Of a stretch of 63,691 bases of DNA, positions 25,867 to 33,618 are shown in pieces. The position numbers were made by a program, and so were the translations under genes. The notes under the pieces are model-generated. The model was not told the origin of the DNA, made no database searches, and saw only the letters and a program-made list of their open reading frames with translations. Position 1 is the stretch's first letter; each line of letters starts with the position of its first letter. The DNA is from Sphingomonadales bacterium (GTDB lineage Bacteria; Pseudomonadota; Alphaproteobacteria; Sphingomonadales; Sphingomonadaceae): NCBI GenBank assembly GCA_018334165.1, contig JAGXTB010000121.1, positions 1-63,691 of the forward strand, given 5' to 3'.

Positions 25867-26313
25867 ATGTCCGCAAGTCCAAGCAAACCCAGCGCTAAGC
25901 GGTACAAGGTCCTCGTCACCGACGACGAGGCCGGCATACGCCGCTCGTTGCAGCTCTTGCTGCATGCAAAAGGCTATGATCCACAAAGTTACAGTTCGGC
26001 ATCGGCCTTGCTGGCGGATAAGGCAGCCCTCTCGGCCGATTGCATGATCGCTGATTACAACATGCCGGACCTTGACGGCCTCTGCCTTCTCAGTGCGATC
26101 AGAGCCAAGGGATGGAACGGTCCTGCAATCCTCATAACCGCATATTGCACCGAAGATCTGAAGGCGCGAGCCCAGGCCTGCGGCTATGCGGAAGTCATCC
26201 CGAAACCCTTCATCCGCGGGCCCATTCTCGAGGCGCTGCAACGCTTGTGCGATTGCGCTGAAGCCGGAGATTGCACCAAACAAGGCGGGCGCGGTTCAGA
26301 CTGCGATTGCTAG
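25867..26313 (+). CDS. fixT: FixT-like single receiver protein with cysteine-rich tail
   Basis: 148 residues: one receiver domain (VTDDEAGIRR; Asp near 63 in MIADYNMPDLDG; ILITAYC; VIPKPF) and no output domain. The last 21 residues carry five cysteines (128, 130, 136, 146 and 148; CDCAEAGDC and SDCDC). In Caulobacter, FixT is a single receiver protein that inhibits FixL and binds an Fe-S cluster through C-terminal cysteines. Position right after fixLJ and the Cys tail support the same role here. A TACGTA-core box lies 68 nt upstream. Confidence 0.78.
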   Translation: MSASPSKPSAKRYKVLVTDDEAGIRRSLQLLLHAKGYDPQSYSSASALLADKAALSADCMIADYNMPDLDGLCLLSAIRAKGWNGPAILITAYCTEDLKARAQACGYAEVIPKPFIRGPILEALQRLCDCAEAGDCTKQGGRGSDCDC

Positions 26314-26327
26314 AACGGCGGCAATCG

Positions 26328-27566
26328 TCAGGTTTGGCGTTCGGTCCTCCCCCAGGCCAAAGGCACCGCAAACAACAACAAGATGCAAGCGATTATGATG
26401 ACCCAAGCCACCCCTGGATGCCATTGGCCAGGCAACAGAGCGGTTGCCAATGGTACCGCGACTTGGCCGATACTTGCGACTGCATGCTGGACACCCAGCC
26501 GCAAGCCCGAATGGTCTCGCGGTGCGCTGATCCAAAAGCTGCCGATCAGCCGAAGGGTGGCGGCGCTCCAACCTGCGGCGAAGACGGCGACAGCAGTAGC
26601 CAGGCCCGACCCGGCGATTGTAAACAGCCAGAGCGCAACTCCGAGCAGGATCAAGATAGCTGCGGCCAAGGTGGCCGGCCTGGTTACCAGCCAACCAGTT
26701 TTGGCTTGGATGGCTTGAGCGCCCAGCATGGCGAGCCCGCAAAGACTAAGCATCAAAGCGATCTGCTCGCGCCCGAGCAAAGCAGCTGGTCGATGCAGAG
26801 CCATACTTAGATGGACCGCTGACAAGCCTGCGGTACCAGTTATGGTAAGACCCAACAGTACCAGCACGAACCCGTTTGAATTTCTTGTGGAACTGCCGGA
26901 CAATTGCTTGACCTGCCAAAAATGGCTCGGTGTGCGAACGAAAGTGAGCGCAAGGGCCACGCCGCCTACCCCCAAACCAAAATAGAAGAGTGGCATTTGG
27001 GGGGACAGGCGCGCGGACGCTTCCGCAAGCAGCGGTCCGGCGAAATCACCCAGGAACAATGACGCGGTCAAGATCGTGAAAATCCGCGCCTTGTCAGCGG
27101 TGCCCGTCGCGGCCTGCTTGCCGACAAGCAAGCAAAGCGGGACGATCGCTCCAAACGACACCCCAGCCAGAAGGCGCAGCAGGTATAGAAAAGTAAGCGA
27201 GGTCGAACCCGAGAGCGCCGTGGCTATGGCTAGTACTGCGACTGCCAAAATCAGGAGGATCCGGAAATTGCAGCGGTCGGATAACCATCCCCAAAGCGGT
27301 GCTGTCAACATTCCTCCCAAAGGGAAGATCGCGCTCAACAGGGGGACGTGAACATCATGATTGCCCGATTCCTGCCCGACACGGCCCGCATCGACCAGGC
27401 TCGGCAACCAAGACAGGAATGCGGTATGAGCTGCAGCGGCGGCGCCGATCGCAAACAGTACCGGCATCATGCTGACCCGCGTCGATTGGAGACGGCTCGG
27501 ATCTGCTAACGAAACGCTTCCCGATTGGGCCTCACAATGAGGGGTAAGGTCTTTGACCACCGGCAC
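26328..27566 (-). CDS. MFS transporter
   Basis: 412 residues with twelve predicted membrane helices and MFS signatures (WGWLSDRCNFR after helix 2; LRLLAGVSFGAIVPL in helix 4). The frame opens at GTG 27566, but the ribosome site is poor; an ATG ATG pair near 27470 (MMPVLFAIGAAAAAH) is an alternative start just before the first helix. It converges on the fixT-like gene with a 14-nt gap. The substrate is unknown. Confidence 0.8.
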   Translation of the reverse strand: MPVVKDLTPHCEAQSGSVSLADPSRLQSTRVSMMPVLFAIGAAAAAHTAFLSWLPSLVDAGRVGQESGNHDVHVPLLSAIFPLGGMLTAPLWGWLSDRCNFRILLILAVAVLAIATALSGSTSLTFLYLLRLLAGVSFGAIVPLCLLVGKQAATGTADKARIFTILTASLFLGDFAGPLLAEASARLSPQMPLFYFGLGVGGVALALTFVRTPSHFWQVKQLSGSSTRNSNGFVLVLLGLTITGTAGLSAVHLSMALHRPAALLGREQIALMLSLCGLAMLGAQAIQAKTGWLVTRPATLAAAILILLGVALWLFTIAGSGLATAVAVFAAGWSAATLRLIGSFWISAPRDHSGLRLGVQHAVASIGQVAVPLATALLPGQWHPGVAWVIIIACILLLFAVPLAWGRTERQT

Positions 27567-27670
27567 AAGTTCAGACCGACCAGAATTCTGTGCTCACCCG
27601 CTTCACCTGCGATTTCGCTTCAAACCGGAAAGGTTGAACTTCAGCCCGGTCGTCTGGAGCATTCAAAAGA

Positions 27671-27710
27671 GCGGCCCGCCGCGGGGGGTGAGCGGCGGGC
27701 CGCAAGCTCA
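27671..27710 (-). terminator. strong intrinsic terminator after the Met/His-rich gene
   Basis: A perfect 12-bp GC stem (GCGGCCCGCCGC at 27671-27682 with GCGGCGGGCCGC at 27692-27703) and a 9-nt loop. Read on the minus strand it follows the stop of the gene at 27733, and TCTTTTG comes directly after the stem. Confidence 0.85.
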
Positions 27711-27732
27711 AGGACTTTCCCCGAGACGTGCC

Positions 27733-28155
27733 TTACATGTCCTTCATCGGCATGGGCTTGTCCGACGGCATCGGCATCGGCTTGGCCGACGGCATCGGCT
27801 TGGCCGCAGGCTTCATGCCCTTGCCGGGGCAGCAATCCTTGCCCGGCTGCATCGGCATCGCAGTCTGGCCACCTTGCGGTGCCATCCCGTTCATGCCCTC
27901 CTGCGGCATGTTCTGCATGCCCATCTGGTGGTCCTTCATCATGCCGTCATGCATTTGCTGCGCGCCATGATCCATGCCCTGCTGGTGCGCATGATTTTGT
28001 CCGGCTTGGGCTGGTGAAGGAACGGGGGAAGCTTTGGGCTTCGGGGCTACGACAACCTGCTGGCCAGTCGGCGCTTCATCAGCCAACACATAGCCAACGC
28101 CAACCGTGCCCACGAGAAGCCCGACAGCAGCAAGATAAAAGGCTTTCTTGGTCAT
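27733..28155 (-). CDS. Met/His/Pro-rich exported protein
   Basis: 140 residues: a signal peptide (AFYLAAVGLLVGTVGVGYVLA), then low-complexity sequence packed with Met, His, Gln and Pro (NHAHQQGMDHGAQQMHDGMM; KDHQMGMQNMPQEGMNGMAP) and a CC pair (GKDCCPGKGMKP). It ends in MPMP/KPMP repeats. Such composition suits binding of Cu(I), Cu(II) or Ag(I) in the periplasm. ATG 28155 follows GGAGATGAG. A CAATACGTAT box lies about 86 nt upstream. No family is recognised. Confidence 0.78.
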   Translation of the reverse strand: MTKKAFYLAAVGLLVGTVGVGYVLADEAPTGQQVVVAPKPKASPVPSPAQAGQNHAHQQGMDHGAQQMHDGMMKDHQMGMQNMPQEGMNGMAPQGGQTAMPMQPGKDCCPGKGMKPAAKPMPSAKPMPMPSDKPMPMKDM

Positions 28156-28240
28156 TTCTCATCTCCAAGGAACTGGCGAGTCAGGCTCGCTTGTTCGGCA
28201 TTTCTTGGATTCGCAATGCGATCTCGCGGCACCTCTTGGT

Positions 28241-28250
28241 ATACGTATTG
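28241..28250 (-). promoter_or_regulatory. CAATACGTAT box, copy B
   Basis: Exact CAATACGTAT on the minus strand, oriented toward the Met/His-rich gene whose start lies 86 nt away. One of four exact copies in the window. Confidence 0.5.
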
Positions 28251-28342
28251 TGCGAAGGGTGGCTGTTCAGCCCACCATGGCCACCCTCAGACGGCAGCTG
28301 CCCGCACACCGCTGGCAAGTCGCGGCACAATGAGCGAGCTGC

Positions 28343-28753
28343 CTATTCTCGCTCTGCTGCTGCTTCGGGGCCGGGTTTCAAGCCATTCCGGGCCATCAGG
28401 GTATCCTGCCAGGGCCAATGGCCGTTGATCTCAACTCCGAGCGAAATGCTGAGGAATGTGCGCACCAGAACGAGGCCCGCCAGTACGACCAGATCGGCGA
28501 TCGTCGGATTGATAACGAGCGACTTGACGATGTCGCCGGCGACCAGGAATTCGAGGCCAAGGAGGATGCTGCGTCCGAGGGTGGCGCGAAAGGTGACATA
28601 GGCCTGAGAGCGATCGCCTCGTGGAAACGCGCGAGCAAACACTGCGCTGGCGTATGCCGCTCCGATCAGGATCGCCAGGGTGCCAGTCAGGTCCAGCACG
28701 ACGACGGCCAGATGGAAGAACTGGCTCAGCCAGGGATCATTAATGGTGATCAT
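28343..28753 (-). CDS. DUF1622 membrane protein
   Basis: 136 residues with three predicted helices (VVVLDLTGTLAILIGAAYAS; LGLEFLVAGDIVKSL; LVVLAGLVLVRTFLSISLG). The LEFLVAGDI segment is the hallmark of DUF1622. The function is unknown. It is the last gene of a minus-strand operon; its start overlaps the end of the heptaheme cytochrome gene by 14 nt, so it is likely part of the same electron-transfer system. Confidence 0.85.
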   Translation of the reverse strand: MITINDPWLSQFFHLAVVVLDLTGTLAILIGAAYASAVFARAFPRGDRSQAYVTFRATLGRSILLGLEFLVAGDIVKSLVINPTIADLVVLAGLVLVRTFLSISLGVEINGHWPWQDTLMARNGLKPGPEAAAERE

Positions 28754-29462
28754 ACCACCCCCTGCTGCGAATGTTGTTGAAGCTGTCGGTCGTATGGCAG
28801 GCGAAGCATTGATCGACCCGGGCCTTTTCCCCGGCAGCTCGCTGCGACACCATGCTGAAGTGTTCCATCAAGTGGCTGGGCGGTGCCTTGTGACATTCCA
28901 CGCACTGGGTCGAATTGGTCGAAGGGTGCCGGTAGTCCGCAATCTTCCAAGACTTGGTGCTGTGGCAGCTGGCGCAATCGCTCCCGAACAGACCCAGATG
29001 CTTGTCTCTGACCGAATGGCAGCTTGAACACTTGAGCGCGGCTTTGGACCTGGGCCCTGCTGTTCCGGACGGGGACGGCGCAGTCGTTTGCCGCCAGAGC
29101 TTAGGATCGAGCAATGCGGGGTGGCTCATTCGAACAATCCCTTGATCGCCTTGATGCTCGACATGGCAAGAAGCGCATTGGGTGGCCTTCGCGTGAAACA
29201 CGGTCGATTGCTTGTCCCCGAAATCCGTGCCGGTGTGGCATGACACACATGTCTTTGCTTCCACGCCTTTCACGGGCGTGTGGCAGGAGGCGCATTGCCC
29301 GGCCAACGACTGATGGGCGGTCGATAGCGGGCCAGGAGCGACAAATCGCTCTATGATCCCCGCGTCCGAAGGCGCATTCGAGCGTAGCGCGAGAGGCAAG
29401 CCGAGCAATAGCGCGACGGTTGCGACAATGAATAGGCCGTAAAGGAATCGCGCCAAGGTCAT
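28740..29462 (-). CDS. membrane-anchored heptaheme cytochrome c
   Basis: 240 residues: one N-terminal membrane anchor (FLYGLFIVATVALLLGLPLAL), then a periplasmic part with seven CxxCH motifs in order CASCH, CVSCH, CASCH, CSSCH, CASCH, CVECH, CFACH, plus free His residues for axial ligands. It resembles the cytochrome c3/c7 and doubled-CxxCH families. ATG 29462 overlaps the stop of the b-type gene (ATGA). It should carry electrons away from the membrane protein to periplasmic acceptors. Confidence 0.87.
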   Translation of the reverse strand: MTLARFLYGLFIVATVALLLGLPLALRSNAPSDAGIIERFVAPGPLSTAHQSLAGQCASCHTPVKGVEAKTCVSCHTGTDFGDKQSTVFHAKATQCASCHVEHQGDQGIVRMSHPALLDPKLWRQTTAPSPSGTAGPRSKAALKCSSCHSVRDKHLGLFGSDCASCHSTKSWKIADYRHPSTNSTQCVECHKAPPSHLMEHFSMVSQRAAGEKARVDQCFACHTTDSFNNIRSRGWYDHH

Positions 29463-30184
29463 AGCCAGCGCAATCCGAAATAGACTGCGGCACCGATGTG
29501 GATGACCAGCACCCCGTAAAAAACAGAGCCGACTACAATGTGCAGCCACCGCCACCTGCTGAAGAGCGCATCGGTTGCTGCCTCGGCCCGCACTGCGAAC
29601 TCGGTGTCCGCCATGGCCGCGGCAAGGGATTCCGCATCATCTCCAGCGGGTCCGGCAGGGCGTTCTCCGGAGATGAAGAAGTACCGGCGCCATCGGCCCA
29701 TTGGGGGTGAGACTGGCTCCTGCGAAACGGAAGCATCCAGTCCCAAAAACGCCGCTTGCAAGGACGCAAGCTCGGACTTTCGCCCGCGCAACGCCTTTGC
29801 CAGCTGGCCGAGGAGATAGCGGCCAATGTAGCCGCTGAGCACTGTCAGCAAAAGTGCACCGGTCAAGATGAGCCCGGCGGGGCTCTCCAAGGTATGTGCC
29901 GCATGGACGAGGCCGAGGATCGCTGCGAGGACGCCGGCATAGATGTGGACCGCGAGAAGAGTCGGCTTGCTGACGAGGTGCGCAGTGGCAGCCGAGGCCC
30001 TTTTGACGTGCTTGACCAAAATGTAAGGCAAAGTCAGCACCATCAATAGGGCTGCCGCGATGCCGGTGATGCCGCCTGCAAGGCTGCCCGGGAAGCGAGG
30101 TGAGATGTGGATGAGATATCCTAAGGGGAAGAAGACCAGGAAGGCGACCATGAGGCCGACCAAGATGTCGCCGCGCTCACGCAT
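29459..30184 (-). CDS. b-type-cytochrome-like integral membrane protein
   Basis: 241 residues, about five to six helices. Histidines are placed for heme binding: LAVHIYAGVLAAILGLVHAAH in one pair of helices and RWLHIVVGSVFYGVLVIHIGAAVYF at the end. The spacing resembles cytochrome b561/ferric-reductase-type proteins, though the family is not certain. It overlaps both neighbours (TGATG upstream, ATGA downstream), between the flavin reductase and the heptaheme cytochrome, so a transmembrane electron path is likely. Confidence 0.72.
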   Translation of the reverse strand: MRERGDILVGLMVAFLVFFPLGYLIHISPRFPGSLAGGITGIAAALLMVLTLPYILVKHVKRASAATAHLVSKPTLLAVHIYAGVLAAILGLVHAAHTLESPAGLILTGALLLTVLSGYIGRYLLGQLAKALRGRKSELASLQAAFLGLDASVSQEPVSPPMGRWRRYFFISGERPAGPAGDDAESLAAAMADTEFAVRAEAATDALFSRWRWLHIVVGSVFYGVLVIHIGAAVYFGLRWL

Positions 30185-32118
30185 CAGGCTTCAACCACCA
30201 GCGGTTGCCCAGTGCTCCTGGCCTGACAGGCCAAAACGTAGCCCTTCGCCTTGTCCTCTGGAGCGAGACCCGTCTCGACCGCCATTGAAACCTCTCCGGC
30301 TAGCAGTTTGGTGACACACACACCGCATTCGCCAACCCGGCAGGCATAGGGGATCTCGACACCGGCTTCTTCGGCGGCTTCCAGCACGGTCTCGTCCGAA
30401 GGCAGCGGAGCCGATACGCCAGAGATCGAGAAGGTCACCGTTGTCGGCGCCACGGCCGGCTTAGATCCGGTGCGCTTCGCCGCAGCAGTTGCAGGTGCCT
30501 CTTTGACCGCGATCTCCGTTGCATCGGTCGGCAGCGAGGCTGGGCCGAAGGCCTCGGTATGGAGCTGCGCCTCAGGCACGCCAAGCTCCGCAAGCTGTTC
30601 GCGCATGGCGGCCATCATCCCGGGCGGACCGCACAGGTGGACCCGGCGCTTGGTGATGTCCGGAACGGCGGAGCTTAGCAGGTCCTTGGTGATCGGTCCT
30701 TCCGGCCCAAGCCAGACGGTGCCGGCGGACCGTTGCATTGCGGCCATGACGTGAAGATTGGCAAAGCGCCGCTCAAGCCGCTCCAACTCGTCGCGAAAGA
30801 CAAATTCCTCGGTTGACCGCGCCCCATAGAGGAAGAAAATTTGCCCCGGCCAGGCTATGTCGGTCAGATAGCGCAGCACCGACATCATCGGTGTGATCCC
30901 GACACCTCCCGCGATGAGAACAATGCTTTCAGCGTCAGTTCCCGTAAAGGTAAACTCGCCAAAGGGACCGCTCAACTTGAGCAGATCGCCGACCGCCAGC
31001 TTGTCGTGCAGATATTTGGAAACCGCACCCTGTTCTTCGCGTTTGACTGTCAGCTCGGCATAGGCTCGCTGTGTCGGCGAGGAGGCGATCGTGTAGGACC
31101 TTCGCGCTGTCTTTTCGGCCTCCGGGGTAACCTCAACCTGCAGGAACTGACCCGGCAGAAAGTCGAACGGCAGTCGATCCGACCCGGGATCGGCCAAACG
31201 GAAAGTCTGGACCGTAGGAGTTTCGCGAACGATCTGAACGACCTTCAGTTGGCCAGACCAGCGCTTCGAAGGGCGCGGGGATACGGTCGGCTCGGCGACA
31301 GTTTTTGGCGATGGCTCCGGCGCTGGCGGCCCTGGCGTCCCCGCCAGTTGTGTCGATGTCTTGGGAAGACCGGATGCCGGGGCGCCCACGGCGGGCCCAC
31401 TCGCGGCATTCGTCGCTCCCACCAGCTTCCTGACGCGGCGCAGCCGGAGCATTTGAAGCACGATCAAACTGGCGCTGACCAAACCGAGGAACAGCATGAG
31501 CAGAAGATGCGAAGGAGATACGCCGAACCGTTGTTGGCCGCCTTCGTGCACCGGCGACGCAATTCCCAGCTGTTCGCGAAACCAGTTTTGAGCCGCAGCC
31601 GGTGCTTGACCTTCGCCCTGAAGAGCGGCCTGCGCCGCCGCACCGCTCTTCAGCAGATCGAGACCTTCGCGCAATTGCCTGGCGGCATCGAGCCGCGCTT
31701 GCGGGGTTTGCGCATGCATGGCTGCCGCGTTCCCGGCATCGATCAGCGCCAGGCCGTCAGCGGTGCGCTGGTTCGCCTTACCAGCGAGGGCCTGCTTCTC
31801 TTCGTTTGAAAGCGCCGGAAAATTGAGCAGCTGAGCAAAGAACGGACCTCGGCGGTCTTTGCCTTCGTTCTCGAAGTCGCCGCCCATCATCTCCTGCATC
31901 ATGCTCTTCATGGACCCCATTGGGTCCTTCGAGGCGGGCTGGCCATTTGCTGCTACGCTACCGCCGCTGTTCATGGCCGGAGGCGTCGCCATAGCTGTCG
32001 GTGCAGCACCGCCCGGATGATGCGCGCTGTGCTCAGCGGCGTCCTGCGCATGCACCGGCAATGCCAGTGCACACGCAGAAATCGCAGTCAAAGCATAGCG
32101 ACCCTTGGGTTTGTGCAT
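30184..32118 (-). CDS. membrane-anchored ferredoxin-NAD(P)H reductase fused to a 2Fe-2S domain
   Basis: 644 residues. Order: signal peptide and Met/His-rich exported segment with about 200 residues, one membrane helix (HLLLMLFLGLVSASLIVLQML), then an FAD-binding part (RRSYTIASSP), a NAD(P) part (IVLIAGGVGITPMMSVLRYL; HLCGPPGMM) and a C-terminal plant-type 2Fe-2S ferredoxin (CRVGECGVCVTKLL, then ACQA). The reductase part would face the cytoplasm. ATG 32118 follows GGGGGAG. It should pass electrons from NAD(P)H to the b-type protein encoded next. The N-terminal Met/His part is unusual. Confidence 0.87.
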   Translation of the reverse strand: MHKPKGRYALTAISACALALPVHAQDAAEHSAHHPGGAAPTAMATPPAMNSGGSVAANGQPASKDPMGSMKSMMQEMMGGDFENEGKDRRGPFFAQLLNFPALSNEEKQALAGKANQRTADGLALIDAGNAAAMHAQTPQARLDAARQLREGLDLLKSGAAAQAALQGEGQAPAAAQNWFREQLGIASPVHEGGQQRFGVSPSHLLLMLFLGLVSASLIVLQMLRLRRVRKLVGATNAASGPAVGAPASGLPKTSTQLAGTPGPPAPEPSPKTVAEPTVSPRPSKRWSGQLKVVQIVRETPTVQTFRLADPGSDRLPFDFLPGQFLQVEVTPEAEKTARRSYTIASSPTQRAYAELTVKREEQGAVSKYLHDKLAVGDLLKLSGPFGEFTFTGTDAESIVLIAGGVGITPMMSVLRYLTDIAWPGQIFFLYGARSTEEFVFRDELERLERRFANLHVMAAMQRSAGTVWLGPEGPITKDLLSSAVPDITKRRVHLCGPPGMMAAMREQLAELGVPEAQLHTEAFGPASLPTDATEIAVKEAPATAAAKRTGSKPAVAPTTVTFSISGVSAPLPSDETVLEAAEEAGVEIPYACRVGECGVCVTKLLAGEVSMAVETGLAPEDKAKGYVLACQARSTGQPLVVEA

Positions 32119-32140
32119 GTCGGACTCCCCCAAGAGCCGC

Positions 32141-32488
32141 TCACATGTCCTGCATCCCTCCAGACGGCATCGCGCTGTTCTGGCTGGTCGGCTGCGCGCT
32201 GGGGGAGGGGGCGGCAGGTTGATTCATCCCCGGCCCCATGCGCATGCTGTCATGATCCATTTTCTGACGCTGATCGCGCTCCATCCGGCTGTGCATATCG
32301 TCGGCTGCGCTCGTTTCGCTCGCGGCCGCGTCTTCGCTCGAGGTCGCAGTGTCGGCGACTGACGTGCTGGGGGCAGCAGCCGGGGTGGCTTCGTTGTCCT
32401 TGCTGCTGCAGGCTGACAGCGCGAGAGCGCCTGCTAGCGTCAGAGTGGTGCCGATCCACGGCAGAGCCTTGTATTTGCGGTACATCAT
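32141..32488 (-). CDS. Met-rich lipoprotein
   Basis: 115 residues from ATG 32488 (AAAGGA ribosome site), with a lipobox (LAGALALSAC followed by SSKD), so it should be lipid-anchored. The rest is Ala/Ser/Thr-rich, then Met/His/Gln-rich (DDMHSRMERDQRQKMDHDSMRMGPGMNQ; MPSGGMQDM). It lies 22 nt upstream of the reductase gene and is probably first in that operon. Metal binding is likely from composition. Confidence 0.75.
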   Translation of the reverse strand: MMYRKYKALPWIGTTLTLAGALALSACSSKDNEATPAAAPSTSVADTATSSEDAAASETSAADDMHSRMERDQRQKMDHDSMRMGPGMNQPAAPSPSAQPTSQNSAMPSGGMQDM

Positions 32489-32540
32489 TTTTGGTCCTTT
32501 CTTGCTCGCTGGTGTATGTTTGTTGACCTGCAAGAGGGCC

Positions 32541-32966
32541 CTACGCGGGACGCTCTGCAAGGGCTGGCCGGGTCTGAAGCCGGGTCCAGAGGGGCTGAGG
32601 CCAGGTGGAGGCCGGCTCGTTAGACAAATTGGCCAAGACTTGCTCGACCTGGGAAAGGCGATCGATTTTGCCCTTGGCCGCATCGAGCTTTGCTCGGGTG
32701 ACACCAAGTAGGGCGACCACTCGCTCGTGGCTGGCGGTCGAGGCTTCGAGCAGCTGACGGATTTGCTCGAGGTTAAAACCCGATTCCTGCGCTAGGCGAA
32801 TGAACTGCAGGCGTTCGAGGTCCTCTTCGCCATAAACCCTGTATCCTGCTCGATTTCGAACCGCTGCGGGCAGCAGGCCAATGCGTTCGTAGTGCCGGAT
32901 CGTGTCGCGACCGACTCCCGCAGCGGATGCAAATTCGCCAATCTTGAAACCAGCCATGTCATCCAT
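32541..32966 (-). CDS. MerR-family regulator without cysteines
   Basis: 141 residues with a typical MerR helix-turn-helix (KIGEFASAAGVGRDTIRHYERIGLL; NRAGYRVYGEEDLERLQFI) and a coiled-coil dimer segment. The whole protein contains no cysteine, so it cannot bind metal like CueR, ZntR or MerR. The sensed signal is unknown. It is encoded upstream of the lipoprotein/reductase operon on the same strand, 52 nt apart, and may regulate it. Confidence 0.85.
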   Translation of the reverse strand: MDDMAGFKIGEFASAAGVGRDTIRHYERIGLLPAAVRNRAGYRVYGEEDLERLQFIRLAQESGFNLEQIRQLLEASTASHERVVALLGVTRAKLDAAKGKIDRLSQVEQVLANLSNEPASTWPQPLWTRLQTRPALAERPA

Positions 32967-33072
32967 CCCAATTCAGCGCTCGCAGCTTTGCATCTTCAGC
33001 GGATGCAACTCCTGCCTCGAACTGATCTTCATCTGCCAAACCATGCCGGTGGGGCTGACCGTTGAATGGGAT

Positions 33073-33099
33073 GTTGGCCACTCAGCGCGAGTGGCCAAC
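33073..33099. repeat. perfect inverted repeat between two minus-strand genes
   Basis: GTTGGCCACTC at 33073-33083 pairs with GAGTGGCCAAC at 33089-33099 across a 5-nt loop. It follows the stop of the gene at 33139 (minus strand) and precedes the MerR gene. No T-run follows on either strand. It may be a terminator without a U-tract or an operator of the MerR gene. Confidence 0.6.
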
Positions 33100-33138
33100 A
33101 GCGATTCGATCGGGCACCGAGCAAGGGTCTGCTGCCAG

Positions 33139-33498
33139 TCAGTGGTCGCGCTTTAGTTCAACGATATCGTTCCGCGCCGGCTTGCCCTTGATGACCGTGA
33201 CGTGCGCAAAATGGTCGTCGAAGACATGGTCGATGCGAACCTCGCCAACTTCCTGGCGATGGAAGTCCGGGCCGGGGCTCTTGCGCGGGCCAGGATGACG
33301 CACGATGCGGTATACATCGAGCGTCTGCCCGACTTCGGCACCATCGGCCTTGCCGATACACACCACGATGCCTTTAGAATCGATCTGGACGATGGATCCG
33401 CGCATGAACCAGGTGTGACCGATGCCCTGCGACAGGGCAGGCGCCGCACCCAGCAATGTAATCGCGGCAAGCGAAGCGATGAGCGACTTCTTGAGCAT
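33139..33498 (-). CDS. exported protein of unknown function
   Basis: 119 residues with a signal peptide (LIASLAAITLLGAAPALS). The mature part is beta-rich: FMRGSIVQIDSKGIVVCIGKADGAEVGQTLDVYRI, then HRQEVGEVRIDHVFDDHFAHVTVIKGK. One conserved-looking Cys. The fold may be a small barrel. No family recognised. A CAATACGTAT box and a 16-nt palindrome lie upstream, so it is probably induced with the other box genes. Confidence 0.7.
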   Translation of the reverse strand: MLKKSLIASLAAITLLGAAPALSQGIGHTWFMRGSIVQIDSKGIVVCIGKADGAEVGQTLDVYRIVRHPGPRKSPGPDFHRQEVGEVRIDHVFDDHFAHVTVIKGKPARNDIVELKRDH

Positions 33499-33573
33499 GT
33501 TCGACTCCTTCGTAGGATTTGAGAGACCGTCCCTGGGCCTCGTAGGGAAGATGATCTCTTCGATCTCTGGAGT

Positions 33574-33589
33574 AAGGACCCGGGTCCTT
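33574..33589. promoter_or_regulatory. 16-nt perfect palindrome upstream of the exported protein
   Basis: AAGGACCCGGGTCCTT is a perfect palindrome, 76 nt upstream of the start at 33498 and 7 nt from the CAATACGTAT box. It may be a second operator of the same promoter. Confidence 0.4.
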
Positions 33590-33596
33590 GCTCGAC

Positions 33597-33606
33597 ATAC
33601 GTATTG
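33597..33606 (-). promoter_or_regulatory. CAATACGTAT box, copy C
   Basis: Exact CAATACGTAT on the minus strand, 99 nt upstream of the exported-protein start. It shares further bases with copy A (TGTGA before the box region and G after it). Confidence 0.5.
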
Positions 33607-33618
33607 ATCACATTGTGG

